From positions 62,001-126,000 of the forward strand of contig NZ_JALU01000004.1 in assembly GCF_000525775.1 (NCBI RefSeq): a stretch of 64,000 nt of DNA, given 5' to 3'. Below are positions 9,501 through 17,963 of the stretch, piece after piece; positions within the stretch are counted from its first letter, which is position 1, and each line of letters starts with the position of its first letter. The notes under the pieces are model-generated. The model saw nothing but the letters and a program-made list of their open reading frames with translations. It was not told the origin of the DNA and did no database searches. This DNA comes from Mogibacterium timidum ATCC 33093. Its GTDB lineage: Bacteria; Bacillota; Clostridia; Peptostreptococcales; Anaerovoracaceae. A program made the translations under genes and the position numbers.

Positions 9501-10097
9501 ATGCAGATTAGCAGAGCCAAAATAGAGGCTGTCGCAGTTAAGGCCGCTCAATATCCGGATGAGGGTGTTCCGGAGATTGCCTTTGCGGGAAGATCCAATG
9601 TAGGCAAATCGTCATTGCTCAACTTGCTGACGAGACGCAAAAGTCTTGCGAGAGTCAGTGGCAGCCCCGGTAAGACGAGGACAATCAACTTCTATAGGAT
9701 AAATGATGAGTTTAGAATAGTTGACCTTCCCGGGTACGGTTATGCGAGGGTTTCTAAGTCTGAATCCGAGAAGTGGGGTACGATGATAGAGGGCTATCTT
9801 GAGAACAGAGAATGCTTGCTCAAAGTCATACAGCTGGTAGACATACGGCACAAACCGTCAACTCAGGATGTTCAGATGTACGAGTATCTCAAGTACTACA
9901 ATCTGGACGGTATAGTTGTTGCTACTAAGGCTGACAAGGTGTCCGGAAACCAGAGGAGCAAGAGCCTTGCGGAGATTCGCAGGACGCTCGGTATGGACAG
10001 GGGGGACAAGGTAATTCCAGTGAGTGCTCTCAAGAGAACAGGGTATGAAGAGCTGTTAGATGAGCTTGAGAAGCTGCTGGATGAGTATGATCACTAA
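9501..10097 (+). CDS. ysxC: Ribosome biogenesis GTP-binding protein YsxC/EngB
   Basis: Essential TRAFAC GTPase that assists assembly of the large ribosomal subunit. The protein has 198 residues. G1 is GRSNVGKSSLLN, G3 is DLPGYGYA, G4 is ATKADK and G5 is VIPVSALK. It is translationally linked to lon, with 3 bases between them and AAGAGG inside the end of lon. hpt follows after 18 bases, so lon-ysxC-hpt probably form one unit ending at the hairpin at 10721. Confidence 0.96.
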   Translation: MQISRAKIEAVAVKAAQYPDEGVPEIAFAGRSNVGKSSLLNLLTRRKSLARVSGSPGKTRTINFYRINDEFRIVDLPGYGYARVSKSESEKWGTMIEGYLENRECLLKVIQLVDIRHKPSTQDVQMYEYLKYYNLDGIVVATKADKVSGNQRSKSLAEIRRTLGMDRGDKVIPVSALKRTGYEELLDELEKLLDEYDH

Positions 10098-10115
10098 TTA
10101 TGCGGAGGAAAACAA

Positions 10116-10670
10116 ATGGCTAACATTAAGGCATCTGAGAGCGGAATCTTCGGAAAGGTTCTGTACACTGAAGAGCAGATTAGAGAGCGTGCCAAGGAGC
10201 TCGCAGAGCGGATATCGAATGATTTTGAAGGTGAGGAGTTAATTGTAATCGGTACACTCAAGGGATCTATACTTTGGATGTGTGATCTGCTCAAGGAACT
10301 CAAGCTGGATACCAGCATTGACTTTATCAAAGCTAGCAGTTATGGCTCCGGCACAACGAGCTCAGGAGTTGTCAAAATCAAGATGGATACAGATATGAAT
10401 CTGTACCGGAAGAATATCCTGATCATCGAGGATATCGTAGATACCGGAACGACGCTGACCTTCCTTATTGAAAAGCTCAAGGAGAGAAATCCTAAAACTA
10501 TCAAGGTGTGTACGATGCTCGACAAGCCATCTCGCCGCACGACCGGCTTCGTAGCCGACTATATCGGGTTTACTGTTGATGATTTGTTCATTATCGGATA
10601 CGGACTGGACTTCGATCAGAAGTACAGAGGACTCCCTTACATCAGCTATCTTCAGCCGGAGGAAAACTAA
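10116..10670 (+). CDS. hpt: Hypoxanthine phosphoribosyltransferase
   Basis: Purine salvage enzyme converting hypoxanthine or guanine plus PRPP to IMP or GMP. The protein has 184 residues. The PRPP-binding signature is ILIIEDIVDTGTTL, the flexible-loop region SSYGSGTTSSG, and the purine-contact segment VGFVADYIGF-like (FVADYIGFTVDD). The ribosome binding site is GCGGAGGA. It is the last gene of the lon-ysxC-hpt unit. Confidence 0.95.
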   Translation: MANIKASESGIFGKVLYTEEQIRERAKELAERISNDFEGEELIVIGTLKGSILWMCDLLKELKLDTSIDFIKASSYGSGTTSSGVVKIKMDTDMNLYRKNILIIEDIVDTGTTLTFLIEKLKERNPKTIKVCTMLDKPSRRTTGFVADYIGFTVDDLFIIGYGLDFDQKYRGLPYISYLQPEEN

Positions 10671-10720
10671 GCATACATATTTATAAAATCATAAATATAA
10701 ATAACTTTTAACGACTGTAT

Positions 10721-10753
10721 TGGACCTGTTTGCTCAGGCCCATTTATTTTTTT
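10721..10753 (+). terminator. Terminator after hpt
   Basis: Stem TGGACCTG (10721-10728) / CAGGCCCA (10735-10742) with one mismatch, then TTTATTTTTTT. Confidence 0.85.
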
Positions 10754-10795
10754 CGCGGTTCATCGTACACTGGTGTTGTAAAGGAGGAGCTGTAT

Positions 10796-11134
10796 ATGAA
10801 AGAATACCAATACCGTATAAAAGGCAGCGCGAGCTTGCCTAGAGAAGTTTATTACCAATGTGTGTGGATGATTCGGGATATGGAGCGTCTCAAAAGCCTC
10901 GTTGAAAGTTCGGATTCAGATGCCGGACCTGATGACAGAATCGACGATGCCATTGTCAAGATAGACTGTCTCAACAGGGCGCTTGAGGAAATCCCTGATT
11001 ATTATAGAAAGGGGATTATTGAAAGCGTCAAGGTGCGTGGCGGCGGTTTTGATGAATTTGCTCACGCCAATACTTGGAAGAAATGGAAGACCAGATTTAT
11101 GCAGGCCTTCGCTGCTAACCTAGGCCTATACTGA
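10796..11134 (+). CDS. Small protein of unknown function
   Basis: 112 residues, basic at the C-terminus; no family name recognised. The pattern LPREVYYQCVWMIRDMERL, an acidic linker, then IPDYYRKGI and TWKKWKTRFMQAFAANL resembles short clostridial proteins sometimes seen near phage or genome-maintenance genes; aromatic residues in the tail suggest a helical nucleic-acid or protein-binding surface (inference). The start at 10796 has AAGGAGGAG upstream; a longer frame from 10730 overlaps the hpt terminator. It stands alone between two hairpin-bounded regions. Confidence 0.7.
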   Translation: MKEYQYRIKGSASLPREVYYQCVWMIRDMERLKSLVESSDSDAGPDDRIDDAIVKIDCLNRALEEIPDYYRKGIIESVKVRGGGFDEFAHANTWKKWKTRFMQAFAANLGLY

Positions 11135-11403
11135 ACAATTGTGCTGAAGGGAATTTTGGAGATGATACTATCTATTTGTATCTTATTACTGGCGCAGAAG
11201 CGCATGTGAAAGAGAGCGACACACAATCAATTATTTAGGTATACTCCTGCTTTTGTCGAACAATTGCGGGGGTATATTTCCATTTTTGAATAATACCAAG
11301 CTTAAAATTTATGCATTTTGTATTTTTTTAGTACGAAGAGCGAGTTGTTTAATCCTTTATGATAAAATTATATTAGTAAATGGGAGGATTATTAAGAATA
11401 TTT

Positions 11404-11940
11404 ATGGCTTACGAAGAAAAGACGTTAGAGTCGAACATTGTATACGAGGGCAAGATTTTCAATATCAGACGGGATAAGGTGTTGGCGGTTAATGAAAAGG
11501 TGTCGTACAGAGACATTGTTGTACACGGTGGAGCCGCCGTACTTATACCGATAACTGACGATGGTAAGATTATTCTCGTGAGACAATGGCGTCAGGCGCT
11601 TAAGAAACAGGTGATTGAACTGCCGGCGGGTAAGGTCGATCCCGGAGAATCGTTTGAGGAAGCGGCAGTACGTGAACTCAAGGAAGAAACAGGCTACTCT
11701 GCGGGACGGATGAAAAAGCTTTTGAGATTAGCACCGAGTGTGGGATATTCAGAAGAAATTTTGGAGATATATGCTTGTCATAATCTCAACCGGGGTGACC
11801 CCGATTTAGATGAGACGGAAGATATTGATATTGTTAAGATGACTCCCGAAGATGTTGTCGGACAAATAATGGCCGGAAAGATTGAAGATGGCAAAACAAT
11901 TGCAGGAGTGCTGTTTGCCAGAAATGCGGGCATTATTTAA
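11404..11940 (+). CDS. nudF: ADP-ribose pyrophosphatase, Nudix family
   Basis: Hydrolyses ADP-ribose to AMP and ribose-5-phosphate. The protein has 178 residues. The Nudix box is complete (Gly, five residues, Glu, seven residues, then RELKEETGY). The preceding strand HGGAAVLIPITDDGKIILV and the N-terminal beta region YEGKIFNIRRDKV match the family. The start at 11404 gives the typical N-terminus but is 17 bases from GGGAGG; an in-frame ATG at 11380 is possible. It lies next to xerD, the nudF-xerD order also seen in Bacillus subtilis (yqkG-ripX region). Confidence 0.92.
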   Translation: MAYEEKTLESNIVYEGKIFNIRRDKVLAVNEKVSYRDIVVHGGAAVLIPITDDGKIILVRQWRQALKKQVIELPAGKVDPGESFEEAAVRELKEETGYSAGRMKKLLRLAPSVGYSEEILEIYACHNLNRGDPDLDETEDIDIVKMTPEDVVGQIMAGKIEDGKTIAGVLFARNAGII

Positions 11941-11975
11941 ATTATGAGCATATATTTGATAGTGAGGATTAGGTT

Positions 11976-12857
11976 ATGATAAACGAGTTCATTACGTATC
12001 TCAGGGATACAAAGGGAAAAGCCGATAATACGTTGGTGGCTTACAGAAGGGATGTTATTTCATTCGAGAAGTTTCTAAAAAATCACAGTGGAAGAGAACT
12101 GGCAGAGTGCAAAGAAAGCGATTCAATCGCATACATACTGGATTTAAATAATGATAGCAAGTCCAAGGCCACTATCAACCGCAAGCTTTCTTCATTAAGA
12201 ACATTCTACGATTTCGAAATTGAGGCAGGCGCGCTTGCCGAGAACCCGTTTGCCAAGATTAAATCAGCAAAGAATGACAAGAGGCAGATTGAGTTTCTGT
12301 CAATAGATGAGGTGGAGAAGCTGCTTGCGCTTCCGGATCAGACAGTTAAAGGTGTCAGAGACACAGCTCTTTTTGAGTTCATGTACGGGACCGGTGCCAG
12401 AGTTACGGAAGTAGTTCGCCTCAAATTTGAGGATATCAACCTTAAGATGAATTTCGTCACACTGCGTGATGGGGAAGGTGAAAGCAGAATTGTTCCACTT
12501 GGCTCATATGCTCAGAGGGCTCTGCGCAAGTACAAGGATACTGCGTATTCGGGTTTGTCACGTACGGAGGTGACAGACGATAGCTTCGTGTTTATTAATT
12601 TTAGAGGGCAGCCGCTGACAAGGCAGGGTATCTGGAAGATGCTCAAGGAGTATGGTGCTATGATAGGTATTGAAGACCGCATGACTCCTCAGATTCTTAG
12701 AAACAGCTTCGCTGTACATATCTTGCAGAATGGAGGGGATCTTAAGACTCTTCAGGAACTGATGGGCTTTGACGATATGTCTGTAGGAATTGCTTATCTA
12801 TCGGTAACCAATATTAGAATCAAAGATGTATATAGTCGAACACACCCAAGAGCGTAA
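11976..12857 (+). CDS. xerD: XerD-type tyrosine recombinase with degenerate active site
   Basis: 293 residues with an N-terminal SAM-like core-binding domain and a C-terminal catalytic domain. The ending DVYSRTHPRA and the position after nudF mark it as the XerD ortholog, which normally resolves chromosome dimers at dif. Of the catalytic residues, Arg I (GTGARVTE), Arg II (in QILRNSF) and the tyrosine (IAYLSV) are present. Three are changed. The HxLR histidine is Gln (TPQILR). The LGH histidine is Phe (LMGFDD). The GKG lysine of the beta hairpin is lost (RDGEGESR). It may be a non-cutting partner or work weakly (inference). A terminator follows. Confidence 0.88.
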   Translation: MINEFITYLRDTKGKADNTLVAYRRDVISFEKFLKNHSGRELAECKESDSIAYILDLNNDSKSKATINRKLSSLRTFYDFEIEAGALAENPFAKIKSAKNDKRQIEFLSIDEVEKLLALPDQTVKGVRDTALFEFMYGTGARVTEVVRLKFEDINLKMNFVTLRDGEGESRIVPLGSYAQRALRKYKDTAYSGLSRTEVTDDSFVFINFRGQPLTRQGIWKMLKEYGAMIGIEDRMTPQILRNSFAVHILQNGGDLKTLQELMGFDDMSVGIAYLSVTNIRIKDVYSRTHPRA

Positions 12858-12864
12858 TAAAAGC

Positions 12865-12885
12865 CCGCAGAAGCGGTTTTTTTTT
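12865..12885 (+). terminator. Terminator after xerD
   Basis: Short stem CCGC (12865-12868) / GCGG (12873-12876), loop AGAA, then nine T residues. Confidence 0.7.
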
Positions 12886-13021
12886 AAGACAGGCCTTTCA
12901 ACCGTACTGCATTAGCGATACAGGCAGCAAAGGGGAATTTGTTTCCGATTAAAGAAACAAAAGCACCGAATGATTGAGGTGCAGTAATATATAGTAATAG
13001 ACATGTAATAAAACAATATTC

Positions 13022-13056
13022 AAGAGCAGCTATTCGTATAACGAATGACTGCTCTT
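13022..13056 (+). repeat. Inverted repeat (hairpin)
   Basis: AAGAGCAG (13022-13029) pairs with CTGCTCTT (13049-13056), and ATTCGT (13032-13037) with ACGAAT (13041-13046), with one C-A mismatch and one wobble between them; loop ATA. TATTC follows, so it could end transcripts from either side. Confidence 0.7.
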
Positions 13057-13111
13057 ATTCTATTAAACAGGCTACTCAATGATACAGGCAGATACGCCGA
13101 CCTTATTATTA

Positions 13112-13138
13112 GGGATTTTCAGTATACTGCAAAATCCC
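13112..13138 (+). repeat. Nested palindrome upstream of the SPFH gene
   Basis: GGGATTTT (13112-13119) pairs with AAAATCCC (13131-13138). The enclosed CAGTATACTG is itself palindromic. A further CGTA-TTTT-TACG mini-hairpin follows at 13139. It may be an operator or a leader structure. Confidence 0.65.
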
Positions 13139-13340
13139 CGTATTTTTACGGTGGACAAGTGAATTTCCTTTTGTTAAACTCTAGATAAATAGATATGTCG
13201 AGTAGTTACATACAGCAGAAGATAGAGGTATGAATGAAGAAGCTGAAGGTCGAGGTAGCTACGCTCTAATAGACTTAAGATAGTTTCTTGCTTGCCATAA
13301 CGTGATGATAGGCATATTTAAAAGGAAAAGGAGGTACACC

Positions 13341-14588
13341 ATGGGTTTTATTCAAGCAGTCAAGGGCTCTATAGGAGGATCTCTGGCAGATCAGTGGAAG
13401 GACTTCTATGGTCCTAAGTCAAATGTATCGGCAACGGCAGGGGTGTTTCCCGGTGTTCCGATGGGAACAAACAACGGCAGAGGTGCTAACTACAAGGGTA
13501 ATGAAAACATTATAACTAACGGCAGCAAGATAGTAGTTCCCGAGGGTACGGCGCTGGTAACTATTCAAGATGGCGCAATCACAGGAATTATAACTGAGGC
13601 CGGTGGCTATGAATATACGAATGACAATCCTAATGCTAAGTCTATATTTGCCGGGGATAGTCCCGTGGATGCGCTCGTAAAGCAGTCGTGGGAGAGATTT
13701 AAGTTTGGTGGTGTTCCGGGAACACAACAGCTGATATTCTATGTAAATATGAAAGAGATTCCCAATAATAGATTTGGAACGCAATCCGAAATCTATTGGG
13801 ATGACGCATATTTCGGAACACAGGTTGGAGCTGTTACAAGGGGGACATATACACTTAAGATAGCGGATCCGATTTTGTTCATAAAGAATTTTGTTCCTGT
13901 GGTATTTGTCTCACCGGGTGCGCCTGAATTTGACTTTGCTGATATGGATAATCCTGCAGGAGAACAATTGTTTAATGAGGTAGTAGGAAGTCTTTCTGCC
14001 GCATTTTCGAATTATACAAACGATCCTTCTAAAGGAAACAGAATGAGCAGGATTCAGGGCGATCAGATTGGCTTTGCCCAGGCTCTTTCGAAGGCTGTAG
14101 ATGATGGATATCAGTGGCGTCAGGATAGAGGTCTGGAAATCGTAAAAACTGCTATTATGTCCATCGAATACGATGAAGATACAAAGCTTATGATGAAGGA
14201 TGTAAAGCGTGCAGATGCGCTCTCGGGTACCCGTGGGAATTCATTTATGCAACAGTCTGTTGCCAGAGGAATGCAGGCAGCAGGAGAAACCGGCGGTGGT
14301 GCCAACATGGCGTTTATGGGCATGGGAATGGGTGCTGCGGGAAACGTAATGGGTGGAATGCAGCAGCCTAATAATCCGGGCACATATCAGCCGGGCTTCG
14401 GACAACAGCCACAGCAGCCGAATGATCAGATGCATGGACAACATCCGAATGATCAAATGTATGGACAACAGCCACAGCAACCTGTGGATCCTACTGCAAA
14501 GCTGATCGAGATGAAGAAGCTTCTTGATGCAGGTGTAATCACACAGGAAGAATTCGATAGAATTAAGATGCAGCTTCTCGGGTTATAA
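13341..14588 (+). CDS. SPFH/virion-core-like protein with C-terminal SHOCT domain (YdjI-like)
   Basis: 415 residues. The N-terminus resembles Bacillus YdjI and the proteins labelled virion core (GSIGGSLADQWKDFYG, then a beta-rich SPFH-type region to about residue 230). After a helical stretch there is a Gly/Met-rich segment, then a Pro/Gln/Asn/Gly linker with near-repeats of PNDQM and GQQPQQP. It ends in a SHOCT-like helix pair (KKLLDAGVITQEEFDRIK). SPFH proteins scaffold membrane microdomains; in B. subtilis ydjFGHI acts with a PspA homologue in envelope stress. No pspA is visible here. The start at 13341 has AAAGGAGG; neighbours at 14642 and 15354 probably belong to the same module. Confidence 0.85.
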   Translation: MGFIQAVKGSIGGSLADQWKDFYGPKSNVSATAGVFPGVPMGTNNGRGANYKGNENIITNGSKIVVPEGTALVTIQDGAITGIITEAGGYEYTNDNPNAKSIFAGDSPVDALVKQSWERFKFGGVPGTQQLIFYVNMKEIPNNRFGTQSEIYWDDAYFGTQVGAVTRGTYTLKIADPILFIKNFVPVVFVSPGAPEFDFADMDNPAGEQLFNEVVGSLSAAFSNYTNDPSKGNRMSRIQGDQIGFAQALSKAVDDGYQWRQDRGLEIVKTAIMSIEYDEDTKLMMKDVKRADALSGTRGNSFMQQSVARGMQAAGETGGGANMAFMGMGMGAAGNVMGGMQQPNNPGTYQPGFGQQPQQPNDQMHGQHPNDQMYGQQPQQPVDPTAKLIEMKKLLDAGVITQEEFDRIKMQLLGL

Positions 14589-14641
14589 AGTATATGAATT
14601 ATGAAAAAGAAGTTATTTTAATGATGTAGGAGGAACAAGAA

Positions 14642-15055
14642 ATGGATAAGAATAAAAGAGTGCAACTGATTGTAATCGTCGGTTTAGTGTTAACGATTAT
14701 TTCCTTATTCCTGACACTATATAAAGCATCTTTCTTAGGTGAAAATGTAAGTGACTCTATCTACAATGCATATAAGAGCCAAGGACGAACGGGAACAGTT
14801 TTTCTCTTTCTGATAGCTCCTATTCTGGCAACCTTGTTTGTGCTACTTAAGAAAAGAATTCCTGTAATAATATTCGGACTTCTTCAATGTGGTCTTTGGG
14901 CTTTACTTACATCCACATTTAAGGATGAGTTTAAAGGATATAAAGTGGAATTTAGCTATGGACCGGGATTTTATGTGGGCTTAATAGGCGCGCTTGTTAT
15001 AGTTGTGGGCGGCATAGTAGCCGTTGCGACGAAGGCGTTTAAAGAAGAGAAGTAA
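14642..15055 (+). CDS. Small membrane protein of the SPFH module
   Basis: 137 residues; family not recognised. Hydrophobic segments are near residues 8-27 (LIVIVGLVLTIISLFLTLY), 52-70, 74-92 and 110-130, consistent with four membrane spans, with a short basic tail. The ribosome binding site GTAGGAGG is strong. It sits 53 bases after the SPFH gene and is probably cotranscribed. Small polytopic proteins next to SPFH/SHOCT proteins are frequent, and a membrane-anchor role is plausible but inferred. Confidence 0.75.
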   Translation: MDKNKRVQLIVIVGLVLTIISLFLTLYKASFLGENVSDSIYNAYKSQGRTGTVFLFLIAPILATLFVLLKKRIPVIIFGLLQCGLWALLTSTFKDEFKGYKVEFSYGPGFYVGLIGALVIVVGGIVAVATKAFKEEK

Positions 15056-15088
15056 ACATATATCGTTTAACTATAATTGATACAATAT

Positions 15089-15259
15089 TTCCGCTTGTGG
15101 TATAGCATTCTTATGATATATATAGTGTCGTATGAAGTGGTTAAAGCGGTTAACAGGAGGTTAATATATTCATAATTCATATTACTAATAGCAAGAGATA
15201 CACTAATACTGCTGCTTAAACCGAGGAACCGTAGTGTTTCTCCTGTGCCACAAGCGGAA
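15089..15259. repeat. Long-range inverted repeat with nested hairpin (structured element)
   Basis: TTCCGCTTGTGG (15089-15100) is perfectly complementary to CCACAAGCGGAA (15248-15259). Inside lies a second pair, GAGATACACTA (15195-15205) / TAGTGTTTCTC (15232-15242), with one mismatch. No coding sequence was found in the 298-base gap. It could be a folded 5' leader of the zinc-ribbon gene or a small MITE-like relic. Confidence 0.6.
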
Positions 15260-15353
15260 TTGATTCCTCTGTGAAGAATCGAGGATTTTACTTAAATTTA
15301 CTTAAATAAGTTGTTTTTTCGATACAGTCACGAGAACCAGGGAGACAAGTAAG

Positions 15354-16901
15354 ATGATAGATGATAAAGATTTTGTAGAGACAGTAAATGAGGGAGTTGT
15401 TTCTCAAGATAACACTACTGAGGAACAGGTAGGCGAAGAACGAAAAGACGGTCAGATTAAGTGTCCTAAATGCGGAGCTACTGACATAGAGCTTAACCCG
15501 ACTACAGGAAAACTTAGATGCAACTTCTGTAGGCATGTATTTGAACCTGAGGTTGTTGAGCAGTCTGATAATATAGCTGAATTGGAAGGACTTCATACAT
15601 CGAAGGGGGCATCAGATATTATAGCTGATGCAGAGGATGTGTTAACCCTTAAGTGTGAAAGCTGCGGTGCCGAGGTCGTTATAGACACAGCTTCTGCAGG
15701 GCAGGCCAGGTGTCACTGGTGCAGAAATATGCTATCGATTAACTCTGCCATTCCTAATGGCGCAGTTCCGGATGTTGTACTTCCTTTCAATGTGACTAAA
15801 GTCGATGCACAGGCGAAAATTGATGAGTTTGTGGGAAAGCGAAAGTTTTTTGCTCATCCGCAGTTTACCAAAGAGTTTACTTCCGAAAATATCTGTGGAG
15901 TATATTTCCCTTATATGATTATAGATGTCAACGCTCACTCATATCTCTCGGGTACGGGAGAAAAGCTTGTTAGAAAGTACACTGTAAAGAACGGTGATAG
16001 AGAAGAGGACCGCTATGATGCTGATGCATATCACGTTGAGCGTGATTTTGATATCACAATAGACGATCTTACGGTTGAGGCCAGTGCCGATAAGCTGAAT
16101 GTTTCTTCAAATGAAAAGACAACTAATATCATAAACTCGATTATGCCTTTTGATACTGATAAGTGCGTTGAATATAATGCTAATTATCTCCGTGGGTACA
16201 CGTCGCAGAAGCGTGATGTCAATGTCGATCATATTAGACAACTCGTAAAAACTCAATCTAACGATATTGCCAGATTTGCTGCGAATGACACCCTGGAAAA
16301 ATATGACAGAGGTGTTGCCTGGGACATTGATAATTTCGAGGTAAAAGGTGAGTCATGGAATGCCGCATATCTACCTGTATGGTTGTACAGCTATATGCAG
16401 GTCAAGGGTAAAAAGAACTTACTCCACTATGTTGCGGTTAATGCCAGAACGAAGGAGACGATGGGAAGTGTTCCTATCAATATGACTAAACTGTGGATAG
16501 TGTCGATAATAATTGAGTTATTCGGAGGCGTTTTGGCGATATTACTCGGAAGTGACTTGGTGAAATGGGATTCTGATTATCGCTGGGCGCTTCTCTTACC
16601 GGGTGCAATCTTCTTTGCTGCAATGTACTCAAGGTATAGGAATGCAGGTGCACGTCACACTTATGAGAAGGAAACAGTCAAGGAGATGAGTAATATTTCG
16701 ATGGTAGATGAATTTACTGAGCATAGGCGAGGACTTAAGGATGAATACATAAAAGGCGTTAACAACAATTCGGTAAAAGGCAGTAATGTCAAAGACCTGT
16801 TGCCTGGTGTAAAAGCTGATAGCCTTTCGTCGGTGGTGGGGAGCGTGTCTAAAATAAAAGGTATGATTGACGACGTTGATGATTTTACAGATTTTAAATA
16901 A
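15354..16901 (+). CDS. YdjG-like membrane protein with two zinc ribbons
   Basis: 515 residues. An acidic N-terminus leads to a first TFIIB-type ribbon (CPKCG and CNFC, residues about 38-61), then a second (CESCG and CHWC, about 99-122). A long soluble domain follows, with two membrane spans near residues 380-400 (LWIVSIIIELFGGVLAILL) and 410-425 (LLLPGAIFFAAMYS), and a hydrophilic C-tail. B. subtilis YdjG has the same zinc-ribbon plus membrane layout and works with YdjF/PspA, YdjH and YdjI at the membrane. The SPFH gene 0.8 kb upstream supports the same kind of module. No strong ribosome binding site is seen (GGGAGACAAGTAAG precedes the ATG). Confidence 0.82.
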   Translation: MIDDKDFVETVNEGVVSQDNTTEEQVGEERKDGQIKCPKCGATDIELNPTTGKLRCNFCRHVFEPEVVEQSDNIAELEGLHTSKGASDIIADAEDVLTLKCESCGAEVVIDTASAGQARCHWCRNMLSINSAIPNGAVPDVVLPFNVTKVDAQAKIDEFVGKRKFFAHPQFTKEFTSENICGVYFPYMIIDVNAHSYLSGTGEKLVRKYTVKNGDREEDRYDADAYHVERDFDITIDDLTVEASADKLNVSSNEKTTNIINSIMPFDTDKCVEYNANYLRGYTSQKRDVNVDHIRQLVKTQSNDIARFAANDTLEKYDRGVAWDIDNFEVKGESWNAAYLPVWLYSYMQVKGKKNLLHYVAVNARTKETMGSVPINMTKLWIVSIIIELFGGVLAILLGSDLVKWDSDYRWALLLPGAIFFAAMYSRYRNAGARHTYEKETVKEMSNISMVDEFTEHRRGLKDEYIKGVNNNSVKGSNVKDLLPGVKADSLSSVVGSVSKIKGMIDDVDDFTDFK

Positions 16902-17065
16902 TCTGATCCTCTCTGACCATAGTTTGACCATGGAGAGATTAATAACAGAATGATAACTGTGCGAGATCCTTGTAACTTAGGTATAAACAACGCTTAGTAT
17001 CATGGTGGAATATAACTTAACGAGCGTGTCACTAAATTACAAAGAACTTATGAAAGAAGTTTGTT

Positions 17066-17920
17066 ATGAGCTTTTTTTCAAAGAATGCTTGCACTTTTTG
17101 CGGAAAAGAAGTTGGCTTTATCAAAGGCAAAAAGCTGAATGATGGAAATCATATCTGTAGTGAATGTGAGAAAAATTGCAGTGCATATATTGATGTTTCC
17201 AGGTAAACAAAGGACTTCCTGACTGAGCATATGGAGTATATGCAGAAACAGGATAAGCTTTATAAATCTGAAGTTGAGCCACTCGGTAAGGGTGGTGTGA
17301 ATAGGATCATCAATGCATATAACGGTATTATATTCATCGATTCCATAGGTATGTTCGAAGCAATTACACCGAAATACAGCAAGAAAAATCAAAAAGAATT
17401 ATTCAGGTATGATCAGATTAAAGAATTTGCCTATTATCAGGTAAAAAATAATTCTGATAGCGGTAAAAAGTATTCGGAGGCGGGGCTCGATATTTTTCTA
17501 AAGAGTAAATACACTGCTGATGGATTTAAGGACCCACTTCCTCCAAGCGGCAAGGTTCATCCTTATGTTGCTCTTATACGTATTTCTTTCGAAAAAGACA
17601 CTGATAATGCTCTGGCTGCCGGTCGTGCAAAAGATCATCTAAATGAGTTGTTCGGAAGACCTAGCGAAACATTTGGTGGCAGCATTAAGGAAGCTTTCAC
17701 GGGAACAGGACAGGAAAGAGCTGACATGAAGGCACAGGCAGAAACGGTTAAGGCTTTAGGTGGATTAGCAAAGTCGTTCTTGCAAAAAGATTCTGCTGCA
17801 GTAGGTCAAGCTCAGGAGAATCTTAAGATGAAAACTCAAGATGCAGTTTCCACTGCACTAGATTATGGCTCAAAATATACAGAGACTGCTGATGCTGCCG
17901 AAAGGCGTGCTTGGCAATGA
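17066..17920 (+). pseudogene. DUF4428-type zinc-ribbon protein interrupted by an in-frame stop
   Basis: An ATG at 17066 opens a frame encoding a four-cysteine ribbon (CTFCGKEVG and CSECEKNC). After 46 codons it meets TAA at 17204-17206. The same frame then continues without another stop to 17920, from TKDFLTEHMEYMQKQ through YNGIIFIDSIGMFE to an Ala/Gln-rich helical tail. DUF4428 ribbons normally sit at the N-terminus of such proteins, so this reads as one gene of about 284 codons split by a nonsense change. The downstream part could restart at ATG 17231 but has no good ribosome binding site. It lies directly after the other zinc-ribbon gene. Confidence 0.75.
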
Positions 17921-17963
17921 TCGCTCTCCTTGATATTTAGGCTGGATTGCAGGAGGTGCCAAT

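Larger units (their letters stand above)
12886..13340. other. Intergenic region with palindromes upstream of the SPFH gene
   Basis: No convincing gene. It holds an imperfect 16-bp hairpin at 13022-13056, a second palindrome at 13112-13138, and two direct copies of GATACAGGCAG (12917-12927 and 13081-13091) that bracket the first hairpin. The AAAGGAGG ribosome binding site of the next gene is near 13325. Base composition is AT-rich compared with the flanking core genes. Confidence 0.6.
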
